NCBI RefSeq assembly: GCF_003945595.2
Contig: NW_024104510.1
Coordinates: 558,001-622,000 of the forward strand
Direction: 5' to 3'
DNA from: Pipra filicauda
Taxonomy: Eukaryota; Chordata; Aves; Passeriformes; Pipridae
DNA length: 64,000 nucleotides
The translations under genes and the position numbers were made by a program. How positions within the stretch are numbered: position 1 is the first letter of the stretch; each line of letters starts with the position of its first letter. Under the pieces are notes generated by a model that ran no database searches, was not told the DNA's origin, and saw only the letters and a list, made by a program, of their open reading frames with translations. This document shows positions 1 to 14,330 of the stretch, piece after piece.

Positions 1-3000
1 GACTCCTTAAAGAAAAAAAAAGTTGGGTACACCCACCCATTTTCTGCATCAGATCATTGTTACCATGTCTGCAAATCTGACTTGCCTCCCCTCCTCCTAC
101 CTTGTATTTGCCTCCTACTTATATTTGCCTTTAAAATAAGAAGGGAGAAAAAACTCTCTATACCTCCAGCAAACTTCCTTTGCCCTCTGTTGGCTCATAT
201 ATGCTTAGGTCACCTGACACAGCTTGTATCAAGAGATAGTGGAATAACCCCTGAAGCAAGCAGGAGGATCTGATTCTGATTATCCACTCTGAAAGGAAAG
301 AAATATTCTGGCTGCTGGCAGTGCCTCCCCTGAACACTTCTGGACTGTCTATAGGCAGTTCATTTTTAGCTCTAAGAATTGGGACTAGTCTTATATTAGA
401 TAACTATTTAATTTCAGCTATATGTGTAGTAATGTCCAGAAAGGGTCCTGAAGTGAGACAGGCAATTCATACAGATAAGCTCAGTCTCCCTGTTTCAATT
501 CCAGTTACAGGATCTTTGAGAACACCCTGTCCCTTTCCCTACTTAGAAACCTTATTAGTAAGTGGCCTTCACTCAGTTCAGATGGGTTTGTTGCCAGATG
601 TCTCCACAGGCAAGATTGCTTTCTAACCTCATTCTAATAATAAATATGAACACTGCTTTCACAATACCTTTCCACATGGGAATTCAAAGTGTTTTAAGTA
701 TGTTGAGCATTTTAACAGCAATGAAGAACAAATTTCGTAAATTATGGTTTAGTCTTGTAACAGCAGATGAAAATTAACACTGGGAATGGTATAAATATAA
801 TGAGATAGCTTTGCCTTTTCAATGGATGACAACCTACATAAGATCTTTGGACAAACCATTAATAGCCTTTTTCAAGCTCATGGTGATGCTACAGACATCC
901 CCTTCAGCCAACAAAGATGGTTCCAAGGGAGCAGTTTGTATAAATGGGCTCTACACAAAGGTTTGACCTAAGGTACAGTAAATCCATTAAATTGGTGTTT
1001 GTTCCCAATGCATGTCCAAGAGCTTCAGGGAAGATAGATACCAGGAATCATCCTGTATAACAGTTTTCTCGCTCTCTGCCAGGCTTTTTCCAAGGTAATG
1101 ATCCTATCAGCAGTGCTGCCCTGCTGCTGTAGTGATCTGGCTCTGAGTTTATCAGCCGTCAACATCCTTTGGTATTTAACTCTTGGCTTCTTCAAATTTT
1201 CCTTACCTTAAAGAAAATGCGGTGTGTGCCTAGTATGTCCTGGCAGAGGAAAGACTTTTTTTTCCCAGCAAGGTGTGATGGCTCAAATTAACCAGACAGT
1301 TTCTCTCTGCTGGAGGACAATGTGTGAATGAGGCACAATCCAACACCCATGGTAGGAGAAACTTTTCTCACAGTTTCCAACACTTTGGAAACGCTGCAAG
1401 TTATTTTTTGGGCGCCACAGCATTTGGTATCAATGAACTGCCTCTCCTGCAGAAGAGAAGAACTTTAGAGCCTGTAAGCTGCAGGACTCCCAAATCTGCT
1501 TGGTTTCTTGAATGTGCAGCTTGGACCGTGGAAGCTCTGGGAGCCCCAGTTGAGCATGGCAGAGGTGCTTGGGAGCTGCAGACCCTCAGTATCTGCCTGG
1601 CTTTCTGCCAGTCATAGTAGCAACCAGGCACAGATCCAGGGGAATTCAGCCTGTATTTCAGAGGGAATTTATTCATTTAGATGAAACAGAGGTTGTTTGT
1701 TTTCAGTTAATCATTGCTTTCCGATGAAGGAAACATCTTGTCAGAGAATTGCCAGCAAACTCTACCCATGAATCACTTTCTAGATTTCAGCAGAGAAGCT
1801 CAGAATCAGCTCAATGCCCTTTCCCACCTCTGCTCACAAAGCTCTTTAGCTGCCTTTGCCTCTGGGAAGGCCCCCTCGGGGCATGCTGACCTTGCTGCAG
1901 TTCAGTGACAGTGGAGAACACAGCACCCATGGAGAGGAGGCATGCTTTGAAATTTGGTTGTGGTTTAGCTTCTCTAGCTTATTCCCTCACTTCTTCTTCT
2001 TCAGCATTTATTACAAAGCCTCAAAACATCTTTTTCTTTTCTGTCTCCCTCCAGAAGAACGCTGCCATGGCTGGTCTGCTCTTTCCTGAGATAGCAAATT
2101 GGCTGGAGACCTCAAAAGTCAGAAATTGTTGGCAGCTGCCACCGTTTTGTCACAAATTTCTAAGATCTGGTTTTCATGCAGCTCTAGAAACCAGACCAAT
2201 GTGATAAATACAAATTTTTGCTTTCTTTTACTTTTGATCCCACATGATAGCAGAAAAAAAGTGTGATAATTGAATGGCAAAAATGAGAGAAAATTAAAAA
2301 AGAGAGAACTTCAGGTCGTGAGCCTGCTGATCTAAGATGTAGGGCTTGCAAAGGTTACAAAGACAGGAACTTACAGTTTGTGCAAATAAGCATATGATGA
2401 GGGATAGGGATACTGTTAGTTTTCTCTGAGGGGAAGCTGTGGCAGGATTCAAACCATATTAGACATGAGAGAATCCACACTGACACTCAAACACAGATGC
2501 AAATCCACCAGGCTCCATTAGTTGTCATGCTTATGGAAACACTTGTTTTCCATGTCATTATTTTGAACTCAGTTTTCCCGTATCAAGGAAAGCAGATTCT
2601 CAATGTTTTACACAGTCAGCAGTAGAGATGGTGAAAGCTTGCTTTTTTCCCCACAAGGCAGATTGCAGCATTCTTCAATAAGAAAAGATTTTTGTTTAGC
2701 TCAACAAAGATGCTTAACAACGGGAGATGTTAATACAATTAGAAAATATAAACTGAATATAACTCACTTCCTGTCCTAGTGGTCCTGGTTTTCTCTGCCT
2801 ACAGGTTTTCTAGCTGTCCTCAGTCTTTCATGAAATATAAGGTAGGCAGGGCATGAGCTGCTAGTGTATACTTTAAAAATTTTTAAAAATATCCACTCTG
2901 ACTTCTTTTGACTCCATAAAGAAGAAAAAGAAAAAAGTGTCTGGACTGATTTTTTCTTTAACATCATCCTATGGAAAATCACACCAGCCTTGTTGCACTT

Positions 3001-6000
3001 GTCAGTACTGACCCCTTCCTTTACATCAGGCAAAGATTTGATGCTGTATGTTTTGCTCTTTGAGTGTGGGAAAATACCATGGGGAAAAAAAAAAAGTGCT
3101 AGTGCTTTCCATTTCTTGCATTAATCCTCTCAGCCTGCAGTTATCATTATCATTCAAATAAAATGATAACAAACCCAGCCATCTGCTTAAAAAGCCCAGG
3201 CTGGTCACAAATCCACTGGATCCCTTAGATTTAAAAAAGGGGAAAATGCTTTGAAGCAAAGAGGCTCTTATGCAATGCCAACCCACTCCCTGGGAGTGCT
3301 GAAACCTTTAATCACCTAAGGAGGGGGAGATGCACCGAGGTCGGGGAGCCCAGTGTCAATATTATTCCTCTTACATAATACCCTGCTTTATTTGCTGATT
3401 GAATGGTCTTTTTTTGTTTTTAACTGAACTTTTGTTTTTAACTTGTCCCTCAGTTGCCAAAAAGCTTAGTGGTGGATTGCAAACTCCCCAGAAGAAAAGC
3501 AAACTTCACCCACAAGCAAAAACAAAACACCATCGCAGACTGAGATTTGCTATCTAAAACCAAACAATCATTAACAACAAATAATCCAGCAAAGAAGGTA
3601 CAGCAAGCAATGGGCACCTTCCTGACACAGAAAATTAGCCTGGCAGGACAGAAAGACAGAGCTTTTCCTCTCTCACAAACCTGAATCACCCACTACATAT
3701 TTTGTTTAACCTCCTGTGGGGAAAATGTTTTATTGATAAGGCCTCTCCTAAGCTTGTGATTACCCCCTAAGGCTGAGTTAGATTTGAAGCTGGTCAGTTT
3801 GACATCATGTCTAGACAGTCCCTTTCTTTGGCAAACACTCAGCACACCTGAGACAGACCAGTGAGTCCAATAATGTGCAAAACAGGGCAAGAGGAACCTT
3901 TAGGAGCGTGTTGGACACACTGAGGAGGCTGCACAGAGACACTTACAGATGTATGTACCACAAGAAGTCCTCTTACATGGGTGCATGCACACCTCTGCCC
4001 TCTCCTATCCAGGTACCTGGCTTTGCACAGTCTGGCATAATTAATGCCCTATCCATGTTTCCTGCAAGCAGACACACAAGCACAACCATGCACAGAGCAA
4101 CAAAGCTGTCCTTGATGCATCCACGTACCGGTAGTGCCAGTGGGGCAGTTCCCCCCATTTCCCTATAGCAGTGACTTGGCAGGGGTGACACTCCGTGCCA
4201 GTGTGTGATGATCCACGTGGCACCTTCAGCTCTCTGTCCTGTGCCTGTTGCATGGGTATCTGAACTACTAGGGAAATCCTTCTGTAGTTTATAACCCGAC
4301 GATTTAAGAAAAACAAACTCTGAGTCAGTTCTTCTTAAAACACATCAGCTCTGGACTAGCTTCCCAAAGCTGGAAGGGGAAGGCACTATATCTGCCTTCC
4401 AGTGAAGGCTCCAGTCCCTTTTACAGCAGTTCCTTGGGCTATGTGATACACAGGTGTAGGGGCCCTCTCACAGTACATGCTTGCATGCAAACACCACATA
4501 TTTGCACATGAAAACAGTCCTACATCCCTCGCCCTGCCTTCCTCCAGGGTAAGCCTCCCACAAGCATCAGTGCTTGGTCCAGCAGCCCAGCACACAGGTC
4601 TCTCTTCAATCTCTCTTCACTGGTACTCAGGTACTAAAGGAAAGGGTGGAGATCTTGAGATTCCCCCCAGGACAGCCAGGCACTATAATTGCCCTTACCA
4701 TCTTTCAAGCTCATATGATAAAGCTGCTGCCTGCAGACCAAGCCTATGCCAACTGAATTGTTGTCTGGACCAACCAACACCCACAGGGCCCAATCCCTTT
4801 CGTGCTCTTCCTCTTTGATCTACGTAGAAATCATCTCTATGAAAACCTCTGGTGTTTTTAGGCCAGAGCTGAGCGGAGCTGCCTGAATAGCTCATGTCTG
4901 GTTCTCTGCTTGCCCCTTGGGAATGGGGCCTGCAGAAGGCAGGGAGGAAAAGGCATGGGAACACCATGGAGTTTTGCAGCCGTCCTCAGCTGCCTGGGTG
5001 CCACAAAGAGCCTGTGGGCAATTCATTCCAGAAATAATATAGACCTGAAAAAACTTGATGTGTAGGAGGAGTTCAAAGGTTGCTCAAAGCCATCTTTGCT
5101 AAGAAGTGGGACTGAAGACCTGAGAACAGCTTCCCCCTGGTCCTGGTTAGCAGCTGGCTGACTCAGCTGAACATCCATCAGGCAGCAAAACGCGATAATT
5201 GTCTTGCTCTGTGCTCCCCAAACCTGCCAACTGTGGCCAATGCCCACTGTTAGCAAATCCGACCCTCATTATCTGCTCTCCATCCCCATCTTTCCAAGGC
5301 GCCGAGCACTGCAGTGTGCAATTAAACACCCACCATCAAGTTGCTTCTAGGCCAATTTGTCATCGCCAGCATTTGTTTGGGAATGTTTGTTGGGAAGCAC
5401 ATGGTGGCAGGGTCAGTGGATGTTGTTGAGGTTTTTCCTCTTGCGCCTGGGGGCCAGAGAGCTTTGTGCGTTTCTCAGTATGTTAAACTCAATTAAAAAA
5501 AAAATAAAAAAAACAACATCAGGATAACTTAAAGCAGATGTGAACACAAGCCTGAGACCCTTCTGAGCACAAACACGGCCATTTCATTGCAATTCCAAAA
5601 GGCTTTGCTGGCAAGCCTCCCCTCCATGTCCTACATTCTTTCATTCCAAGGAAGACAAACAATTCAGACTGGAGCAGCAAGGCACGTTTTTCAAATAAAC
5701 AGGTTCCCTCAAACAATTTTTGTCTTAGTGTCACCCCAATACATGCATTCCTCTCTTAAAGGATCTTTTGGGATGATCTAAATGACAATTTGTGTCACAC
5801 CTTTCATTAAAGGGGTTCAAAGCACTGCACTCAGCCCCTGTGAACCTCTCACACGGAAGTGTTTTCACCTTCATATCCTAAGACAATATCTTCATGACCT
5901 GAAGTTACAGAGAAAATCTGTGGCATTTGTGGATCCCAAAACCAGAAATCTTGTGGAGTCTTGTACTGTTGGAAGAGGAACATCCCTGGAATATGAAGGA

Positions 6001-9000
6001 GGCTACCTGCTGGTGACTGAGGACTGATCCCCTGAAAAGCAGGTTGCATGGTCATTTCTGCTCATCACCACCAGGTCTCTGTTTTGTAATAAACCATATT
6101 TTATCTTACAGATCTTTCAGTGGCTCAACCAGAGGAAGATTTTTGGACAGAAGTGTAGTCTATTACCTGATTCACTTCTTACCTTAATTTCATCTCTCTC
6201 ATTTCTCCCTGTGTTCCTCAGACCAGCAGCTGCCTTGTCCAAAGTCACTCATTCCTTCCTTCTAGTTTCTAAGTTTCATACTTATTTTGCCAGCTATTTT
6301 TAAGTCTGGCTGTGACTTCTTTGAATAATTCCTGGACTCTGCTCCAACCCTGCTCGTGAGTTCTGCTCTTTAGCTCCACATTGCTCCACCTGTCTTGATG
6401 GGAAAAACCAAGATCAAGTCTGGGAGGATTTTAGTATTTAGTTTTGGTTCATTATATGGTTTCCATATTCTCCTCTGTGAGAAAGAACAGAGGTTGTCTC
6501 TGGAGAACATCAGGACAATTTCAAAATCTACACCTGGGATCCCGTTTCTCCTGGACCTTCCCCATATGAGGAAACAAAACCAAGGCAGACTCAGCTCGCT
6601 CCTTCTACCCACAGGAAGCAGCCAGCCAGTACTGGCAATTTCCATTTCAAATCAAGATTACTTGTGTGGGCAATTTGAAGGATTTCTTATGCCTTCCAGT
6701 CAAGTGGCATTTACACTATTAAAATAGATTGTAAATAATACATAGTCGATATAATAAATATAACAGCAGATAGTAAATAATAAATAGTAGATATTAAAAT
6801 GGATTATTTCACACAAAATAAATAAAGAGGGATTAGAGAAAAAGAAGGAATGCCTTCTGCAATGTCAAGACAGAGGAATGGCTTGAGAACAAACAGGAGG
6901 TCAATCCACAGGTGAACATTTTCCATCCATAACACTTTCTCCCTCACTACAACAGCTTCACCCCAGGTTTCAAAGGTGGATTAAGCAGAGTGATGTTCAC
7001 TTAGTGAGACACAGGTACAGTTGTGATGATTGATGAAATTGGAGCCTAGGGACTCCAGTGGTAGGGGTGAAGCAAAAGAGGTGAGATGGCCTTACAGGAG
7101 GTGTGTTGTTGCATCCTCTAAGAACAGAAATATCTGCTTGACCCTCCTGATAGGATTTTCATATTCCTCATGAGCTTAACATGGGAAAATATGTACAAAA
7201 ATAAATCGATCATTCCAAATCATGATGATGAAAAATCTTTAAATCTCCCAAATCCCTCTAAATCCCTTTACAGGATTCTTTATTTCTCACAGTAAGTTCC
7301 TTTGGTTAATTCTGCCACTGAGTTAAGGTACCCGGAGGAGAAATAAAAAAGCTGTGCTTGAAAAACATTTTTCTTTGACTGCTGTACTTCATAGGACCTG
7401 AAAAACCAAGGGACAAGCACCCCATATCAAGTACAGCTGCATAAACTTCCTGAGCACAAGAAATTAATCATAATAAAAGGCTTTTAAATTTTTTTTAATA
7501 CACTTAGGTACCAAAGATAAAAGGGTTATTTCCCAGAATCATTCCTGTTTGGCACAGTTCCTGATTGCTTAGACGAAGAACTTTTATTATTGAGCTTTTC
7601 ATAACCTCTAACCTCAAAATCTGGGGAATGCCTTACATGGAAAATACAGAATGCTCTAAAATTGCAAGCCTTTCTGGCTTTTGTGTTCCTACACACCAAT
7701 ATTCATTCCTGCTCTTCAGCAACTCACCCCAGGGCCATGCAGGCAGCAGTGTCTGAAGGCTGCTCCCAAGCTGACTCTTGGCTTGTAGGAATGATTCTGA
7801 AAGTTGGATGGGACTGAACCAAGCAAAGTAAATCACTATATAAGCTTACCCATATTTGCTTCTACTTGCATAAGGTGGTAAATTGTATGCTTAAGGGTTT
7901 CAGGCTTTTCTAGTATTGATTGATGTTTCAGAAATTCCTGCTTTCAGTGCTCAAAAGCTGTTTGCTGCCAATTGTTTGTTCTCTATATGGTTCTCTAACA
8001 CAAAAGCATAGCTCCATTCTGTTGTATGGATGGAGAGGAAATGAGAGCTCAGTGCTTGTTGTCTGGAGCCAGCTCCTTGAAGTGACTTGGGAATGGCAGC
8101 CTGAACCTGAGCAGAGCAGTGTCTGCTCACCAACTAGGCTGCAGCTGAAGCTGGTGCACAGGAGGTGGGAGGAGGCAGAAGAGAAATGCCCTTCTGCTGC
8201 CAAAACACAGCATGAACACAGACACTGCAGTCACTTTACACCTTTGTTCAGCCTGAATATTCAAGCAACAGGGAAATGAAACTAAACTAAGAATCAGGCA
8301 GAAGGGAGTCCTACCCTGTTCAGGCACGAGGCGCACGAGGACGGAGAACGGGCAGCACAGCTGGGACCTCAGCAGATGACGTTGGAGCACACATCACACC
8401 AGCTGGTCCTGAGGCAGGAAGGTCAGGGGCTGCCTCCATCCCCATCTGCCAGAGCTGTGTCCAGTCCCAAGCTGTCATTCGTTGCATTAGTATTATTTCA
8501 TCACGTACAAACACTGCTTCTAACTCCAAGCTCATCCCGTGGGTTATATGGGCAGAAAATAAATGTTAGGGACACACTTGATCTGTAATGGCCTTTAACA
8601 TCAAAAACAAACATAAAACTACTTAGTGCAAGAGGGGAAACCTCTATTTGGGGGTAGAGGAAGACTTGCAGCTCAATTCCATGGAGCATTCACTTAGAAG
8701 AACAGTCCCTTTGAAATTATCATGCAAATCTGGAGGCTTTTCAGCAATTTCAGCTAAATCCTTCAGGCTTTTGCACACAGAGAGGTTAATTTGGTTTCAA
8801 GCAGTATGGATTAAAAGCAGAACAGTTATTCCTGATTAATTTTCTCTGTGATCACTTCTATTTTGGAATAAAAATGCCTAACTTTGAACCAACACAACTC
8901 ATCCCTAACCTGCTTTAAGTATATAAAGAGTCAGTCTTTTCCAGCTGACAGTGTTCATGGAGACAATTGCTTGGGAAAAGTCAGGAATTGTTTCACAGGC

Positions 9001-12000
9001 AATCAAACCTTTAGTAAGTCAGAGAAACCACCTAAAATATGGGATATTTTCTAGATCAGGCTCAGATATCAATTTTATCATTGACAAGTTCAGGATAACT
9101 CTGTTTCCTTCCATGACACAACTTTTGATCTAACCCAGTGGCAGCACAAGAACATGAGCGTTGACTTTAGAGGAAGTTTTTCCAAGAACCGGAGGAAAAA
9201 AGTATTATCAGACCTCCAGCAATGATTCCAGAGGAGTCATTCACACAGGAAAGGGTGACAGATTTGACCCTTTATTTTCATGTAACTAGTTTAATAACCT
9301 GTTATTTGGAAAGAAAGTTTCAGAGGAGGACAAGCATTGAAGATCTTGAGTTGCTTTTAATTTACTTTTTTTAGCTAGAATTTTGTTTAATCTGTTACAA
9401 CAAGCAATGAAATGTGAACAGTGAGAAATCCAAACACTTCACCAGTCAGGAGACTAAAAGTGCAGAGATACCTTGACCAGTGAAGAGCAGCCAAGGACAG
9501 CCAAAGCTATCAACAAACTAACTACCTGTGAGTTCAAGGGACACTCTGGGGCCTTCAAATGGAAATATCTAGAAACTGACCCCTGGGCTGCAGTGGAAGC
9601 ATTGCCTCCACACCTGCCTTCTGCTCAGGAGTGAAGGCTGCACTGGCTACGTGCAAATCTGTGTTTCTATAAATCATCGATTCCCCCCTGCAGAATACAG
9701 CCACCTCCAAAAGGCAGCATGGTAGCTCTGCGAGTGCTCATGGCAACATGCCAGGGCAGGCTAAGACAGAAAGTAAAGGAAAATTGTCTAAGATGAAGAA
9801 CCTGGTCCTGTAGCAACTCATTCAGACAAACTCCAGCAAAGCATCTCCCTCCTCCTGCCCTGAAGGCAGAACTTTTGCCTACCAAATTCACATCCCCCTC
9901 TTACCACAAACTCTTTCCCAAAACCATAGCTTGCCCAAGCTGATCTCAAGGAGGTTAATCCTGAAAACTACCTTTTTAAATCTCTGTGTAGGGGATGAAG
10001 AAAGGAGGAATTAATTACTTGACTAAAACAAGCTGGAAGTTTTAGTCCAAAGCACCTTTCAAGTTTCTGCTCTCACTCTCAGACTGGCTTGCTCCTGTGT
10101 CCTACAAGACCTTGGGATTTTTAATAATCTGCATCAATTTACAGATCTCTTAGTGCAGGCAGTTTAGACTAATAGGTAGATCACATAATTAGAAAAATAA
10201 AATTAGGATCTTTGGGCAGTAGACACCATATAAACATCAGTCCCATCAGTCACTGTTATTTACTGCTTGTGAAGCACAGCAGGGTACACAGAATAGGGCA
10301 AGAGAGGGCTGGTCACCAGGCTGCAAGTGAACAGAGTTGCCAAGCTATAAATATGCTGATGTATTTTTACATTTGTTGTGGCAAAGTCAGGATGGTCGTT
10401 GTGATGCTAGAATGTTGCTGGGGCTGTTTTCTAATTATAATTAGATTCTGTTACTTTTCCAGTGTCATTATCAGAGACACAGTCATGTGTGCTTGCTTTT
10501 AAATGCTACTGGCCCTGCTAATTATTCTGGGCACAAGGGAACTCCATAGGCAGAGGAGAAATAATTCCAGTCCCAGGAGCGCCTCCTTCAGACGGCGGGT
10601 ACCGCTCTCTGAAACCACCACGCTCCACAGCAGGGACATGATGGAAGATGCTGTGATTGATTTTTGGATGCCAATTTCAGCAAGCAACCCTCCAACCACA
10701 CACCTCAGGGGCTGCTGGAGGTGTCTTTGCAAGTGCTCCACCCTTGCCCTTGCATGCTGGTGCCCTGACATCTGTAGGCTCTTTTGCACCTATAGATTCA
10801 GAGGCAGGATTTAAAAGAAAACGTACTGAAACATTTTCAGAATCCAAAAAAAAAAGACACCTGTACTTATAAAATGACTTGCTGAAGTAGCCATGCTTGA
10901 ATGTCTGTGCCTTATCAGTGCCTGATGCTGAAAGGGCTTTTCTTTGTGTCTTAAGGTCCCCTTGATCTGCATCTCACAGGTACCACCATGGGGACCTCCA
11001 CAAACAAACTGCAATGAGCTGTGCCCAGGAAAAACAGGACCCTGGACTTTGTGGGTGTAGCTGATGTGCAGAAAGCTTCCAGCTGAAGGCACTAGAGGAC
11101 TTACTGGAGCAGTTCCTCATCTACAAATCCACAGGAAAGTGGAATTAAATGATGGGACTTGACAGCTAGGGAAAACTATCCTGTCTCTGTGTAATCTTCG
11201 AGTTAGGATAACACAACCAAGGCAGGGGCAGGAAACAGCCTATACAACACTTCAGGACTTTTTTCCCTGGAATTGTATGCTACCAGTGGCATTTCTGACA
11301 TTAAGCAAATAGTAGGAAGAAAATGGATGTGGTTCTGTACAAATGTATGAACACTGCCAGAAGCTTTGGCCACACAGCCCCAGGCACTGCTCTGCTGATC
11401 AGGTTTGATCGATGCTCAGGTACTTCATCTCCTTAATACCAAGCCAGGAGACTCCAGATGCTGCATTTGATGCCATTACCAGGATGCTTCCCGTGCTGTG
11501 CAGTGGCCTCTGCAACTGAAATGTAAAGATTTATGGTCCATCAGACCCTGCAAACTTCACTGTATTCATTGAGATGTATCTTTAGGGCTGATGCATTCCT
11601 TTATGTTTGTGTCTGAATGAATTGTTGGAGCTTCAGAGGGTAAAAGCTTTCAAGATCATCCATGGTATTGCTCTCATCAGCTGCAGGCTCTTCTTTACAT
11701 GGTCTGTCTGTGTGTCAGAGGAAGAACTGACTGACTTGACTCTTGCATTCAAACTTCCACGATAAGTGTTTATGATTTTCCCCATTTATACAGGCTTTAT
11801 GTCCAGAGAACAAGGCATTAGGATCCACTGTATTTGTTCCTTTGCTCAGCATCAAGTCCTGAGTTCTATCTTCCTTTTTATCAATAGCTCTTCCCCTTCC
11901 TGATGATGACCCCTTTCAAACATATGTAGATTGTTTTAAGGTCACCTTTAAATCACCTTGTAGAGCAAGGCAACGTATACTTAGCTCCATTAATCTTACT

Positions 12001-12690
12001 TTATTTAGCTGCCATACTGCAAGGCAAGAGGCTCCCATCAAATAACCCTTCACCTCCCCAGCTCTGTTGGAACATCAATTACCCTCCATCCAAGGGACCA
12101 CTCACCTCTGCAGCCCAGGGTGTTCCACAGGTGTATGCAGGCCAGGGTGATGGAGAAGAGCATTTCACCCCACTTTACAGCTTGGAAATACAGAGGAACA
12201 ATCCAAAATAATCTTTTTTTGCTTTTAAGAAAACTATATTCATCCTCTAAAACAGGAAAGCTAATTAGCCTGGCTGCTCTGACAGTATTTTCTCTTGGGA
12301 ACATAAAGTTGCACTCCTTCAACGTTCAGAACTTTTTAATCCTGATGCCAAACGCATTTCTCTGAATTAATATTGGTGGTATGAAAAGGCTTTCTTTTCT
12401 GCTTCAGCCTTCTCTCCCAGGATAAATCTTTTTGGAATTTGCTTTATATATTGTGCTTTTGAATGTTCTTTTAAATGTTAAAAAATGACTGTGTGAGAAT
12501 GTCGCCTTCTCATTAACAAAATTTACTACATATTTTCCTCCATTGTTACCAGTACAGTTCCAGCAGTGTTAACAATGGGAACCCTAGAGCAAATGGTCTG
12601 GCACCAGCACTTGTCATCTAACTATGGCTGGTCAAAAATGTGTTTGAAAAGTGGCTTGTTTTCAGTAAGCACTTCCAAATGATTTTTTAA
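1..12690. other. Gene-free intergenic sequence, left block
   Basis: AT-rich unique sequence. No open frame resembles a known protein and none has a credible splice context. Contents seen are short A/T runs (for example 5490-5520), the 28-bp duplication near 6725-6794, minor CpG-bearing patches near 8325-8350 and 10575-10620, and an X-box-like site at 9734-9747. By human synteny this is upstream of SLC6A6, but none of its coding exons is present. Confidence 0.7.
6725..6794. repeat. Duplicated 28-bp AT-rich unit
   Basis: The segments 6725-6752 and 6767-6794 match at about 24 of 28 positions (core GTAAATAATA-CATAGT and GATAT), separated by 14 bp of similar AT-rich sequence. Confidence 0.75.
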
Positions 12691-12695
12691 AACCT

Positions 12696-12730
12696 AAAAA
12701 AAAAAAAATAATAATAAAAAAAAATAAAAT
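12696..12730. repeat. A-rich low-complexity tract
   Basis: A 13-A run, three AAT steps and further A runs on the plus strand. It could be a decayed retroposed poly(A) tail, but I recognise no element beside it. Confidence 0.8.
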
Positions 12731-13057
12731 CCAGTGTTTGGTTATATTCTAATCAGAATGATACTGAGGGAGTTGTGTTTTTTGGAAAAACCTATGGTGG
12801 AGAGTAAAGGAAAGTATGTGTCCTATCACCTGCCTTTCTCTTGACTGGGAGGAGGAAGTTAACAAAAAGAAAAGAGCAGGAGGGTGAGATTTTCTTAATC
12901 AGAATGAAATTAAACATTCTTTTAATTCAAAATTCCTAACAAAATGGGAAAGAAATCATAAAGCTTCCAATGTCTTTTAAAAATTCATTCTAGTGTATAT
13001 TCCTTCTCTTTGTATCACAGATGAGTATCAGTATAATGTGGCCCATCATGACAACAG

Positions 13058-13092
13058 TGTGCAAACTGTTGCACACTGTTGCAGTTTGCACA
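13058..13092. other. 11-bp perfect inverted repeat (hairpin)
   Basis: TGTGCAAACTG (13058-13068) and its exact complement CAGTTTGCACA (13082-13092) are separated by 13 bp. The loop itself repeats TTGCACACTGTTG-type words, so local slippage may have created it. Confidence 0.85.
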
Positions 13093-14316
13093 GTTTGCAA
13101 GAAGCTTTCAACACTACAGGTAAGGTGCCTTCAGCTAAATTCAGCAAAGGCAGGAAGTGTTTAAGTAGTGTTTCTAGCACTGGTGGAAGAAGCATAGCAG
13201 CAAAGCTCTCTGGTGAAAGCTCTACAGGGAGCCAGAATGGTGCCGTCTGATATTAAAACTTAGTAATCTACCAAAGCTGCTTCCATTAATTGGAAACTAC
13301 TGCTACTTTTCTTTCCCTTTTGCAAATACTTAGATTTCCTTTGTTACCACAAATCTCTGCTGTAACTAAAACACAGCAAAAGCACATGCTCTGAAATCCC
13401 TCAGCTATGCCTTCCCATAGCCATGGAAACCGAGTTTTGCATGACCAGGACAAGGCGAGATGGATTTGTTAGTTTTTTTTTTCCTTGCAACCTGTCATGA
13501 AGTCGATTTGCTTCTCGTGAATATGCAAATCAAGAGCTTGGACTGAGACATTTTTATTTCAACTCAGACCAAGGTCACACCTGGGTATGACCGGAACTTG
13601 ACTGGACTCCTTCACTGAATTGGTTCTTATACTCTTCTCATAATGAATTTAAGTCATCAGCTGTTAATACTTTTGCAAACCTACTGCTTCCTTCCTGGTG
13701 TTAGACAAGGATTCAGAGGACCCAGTTAATACTCACAGCTCGATCCAATTTAAGAAGAGGATTTTGACCTCAATTAGGTTGCTTACTGGCTGCTTCTGAA
13801 CCTGAGCTGGGACGAAACTGTGTTAGAACCTTCCATTGGGTCAGACCGAAATAACCCAAGACGGTCGGCACACCTGAACAAAAGCCCTGCTCTGCTCCTG
13901 ATTTAATGCTTCCCGGTGGTCCTGTGGAGATGCCTGCATTTGTGTAAGAACCTACTTATTTACACTGCAGCCCCTTTTTCTTTTTTTTTTTTCTGTGCAG
14001 ACATAAAGCGATATTATTAATAGTTTGTGATCTACTGCACTTTTCATCTGAGGATCTCTCTCAAAGCATTTTAGGAGACTGAATCAATTTTCAAAACACT
14101 CCTATGTAATCCTATCCTTACTTTACTGGAAGGAATACTAAGTGGGAGGCAATTTTCCCAAGGGTTCATTGGTAGTGTCAGAAATAGAGCCCTGGACTTG
14201 TGCTCCAAATATAGCTGACATTCTCATCCCATGGCTGAAAACTGAATGCAGGAGTCCCCACTTTAATGCTGAACATACCTTCTGCCTGCTGGTTTAGGCT
14301 TCCGAAACGGCTGCCT

Positions 14317-14330
14317 GTTGTCATGGCAAC
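14317..14330. promoter_or_regulatory. RFX X-box-like palindrome
   Basis: GTTGTCATGGCAAC differs at one base from the symmetric RFX site GTTGCCATGGCAAC. An octamer ATGCAAAT follows 43 bp later (14373-14380). Confidence 0.5.

Noticed and set aside
12993..13250. 85-codon plus-strand frame ending in a Ser/Gly-rich tail
   Set aside because: Spans the local inverted repeat; composition reflects that repeat and not a protein family.
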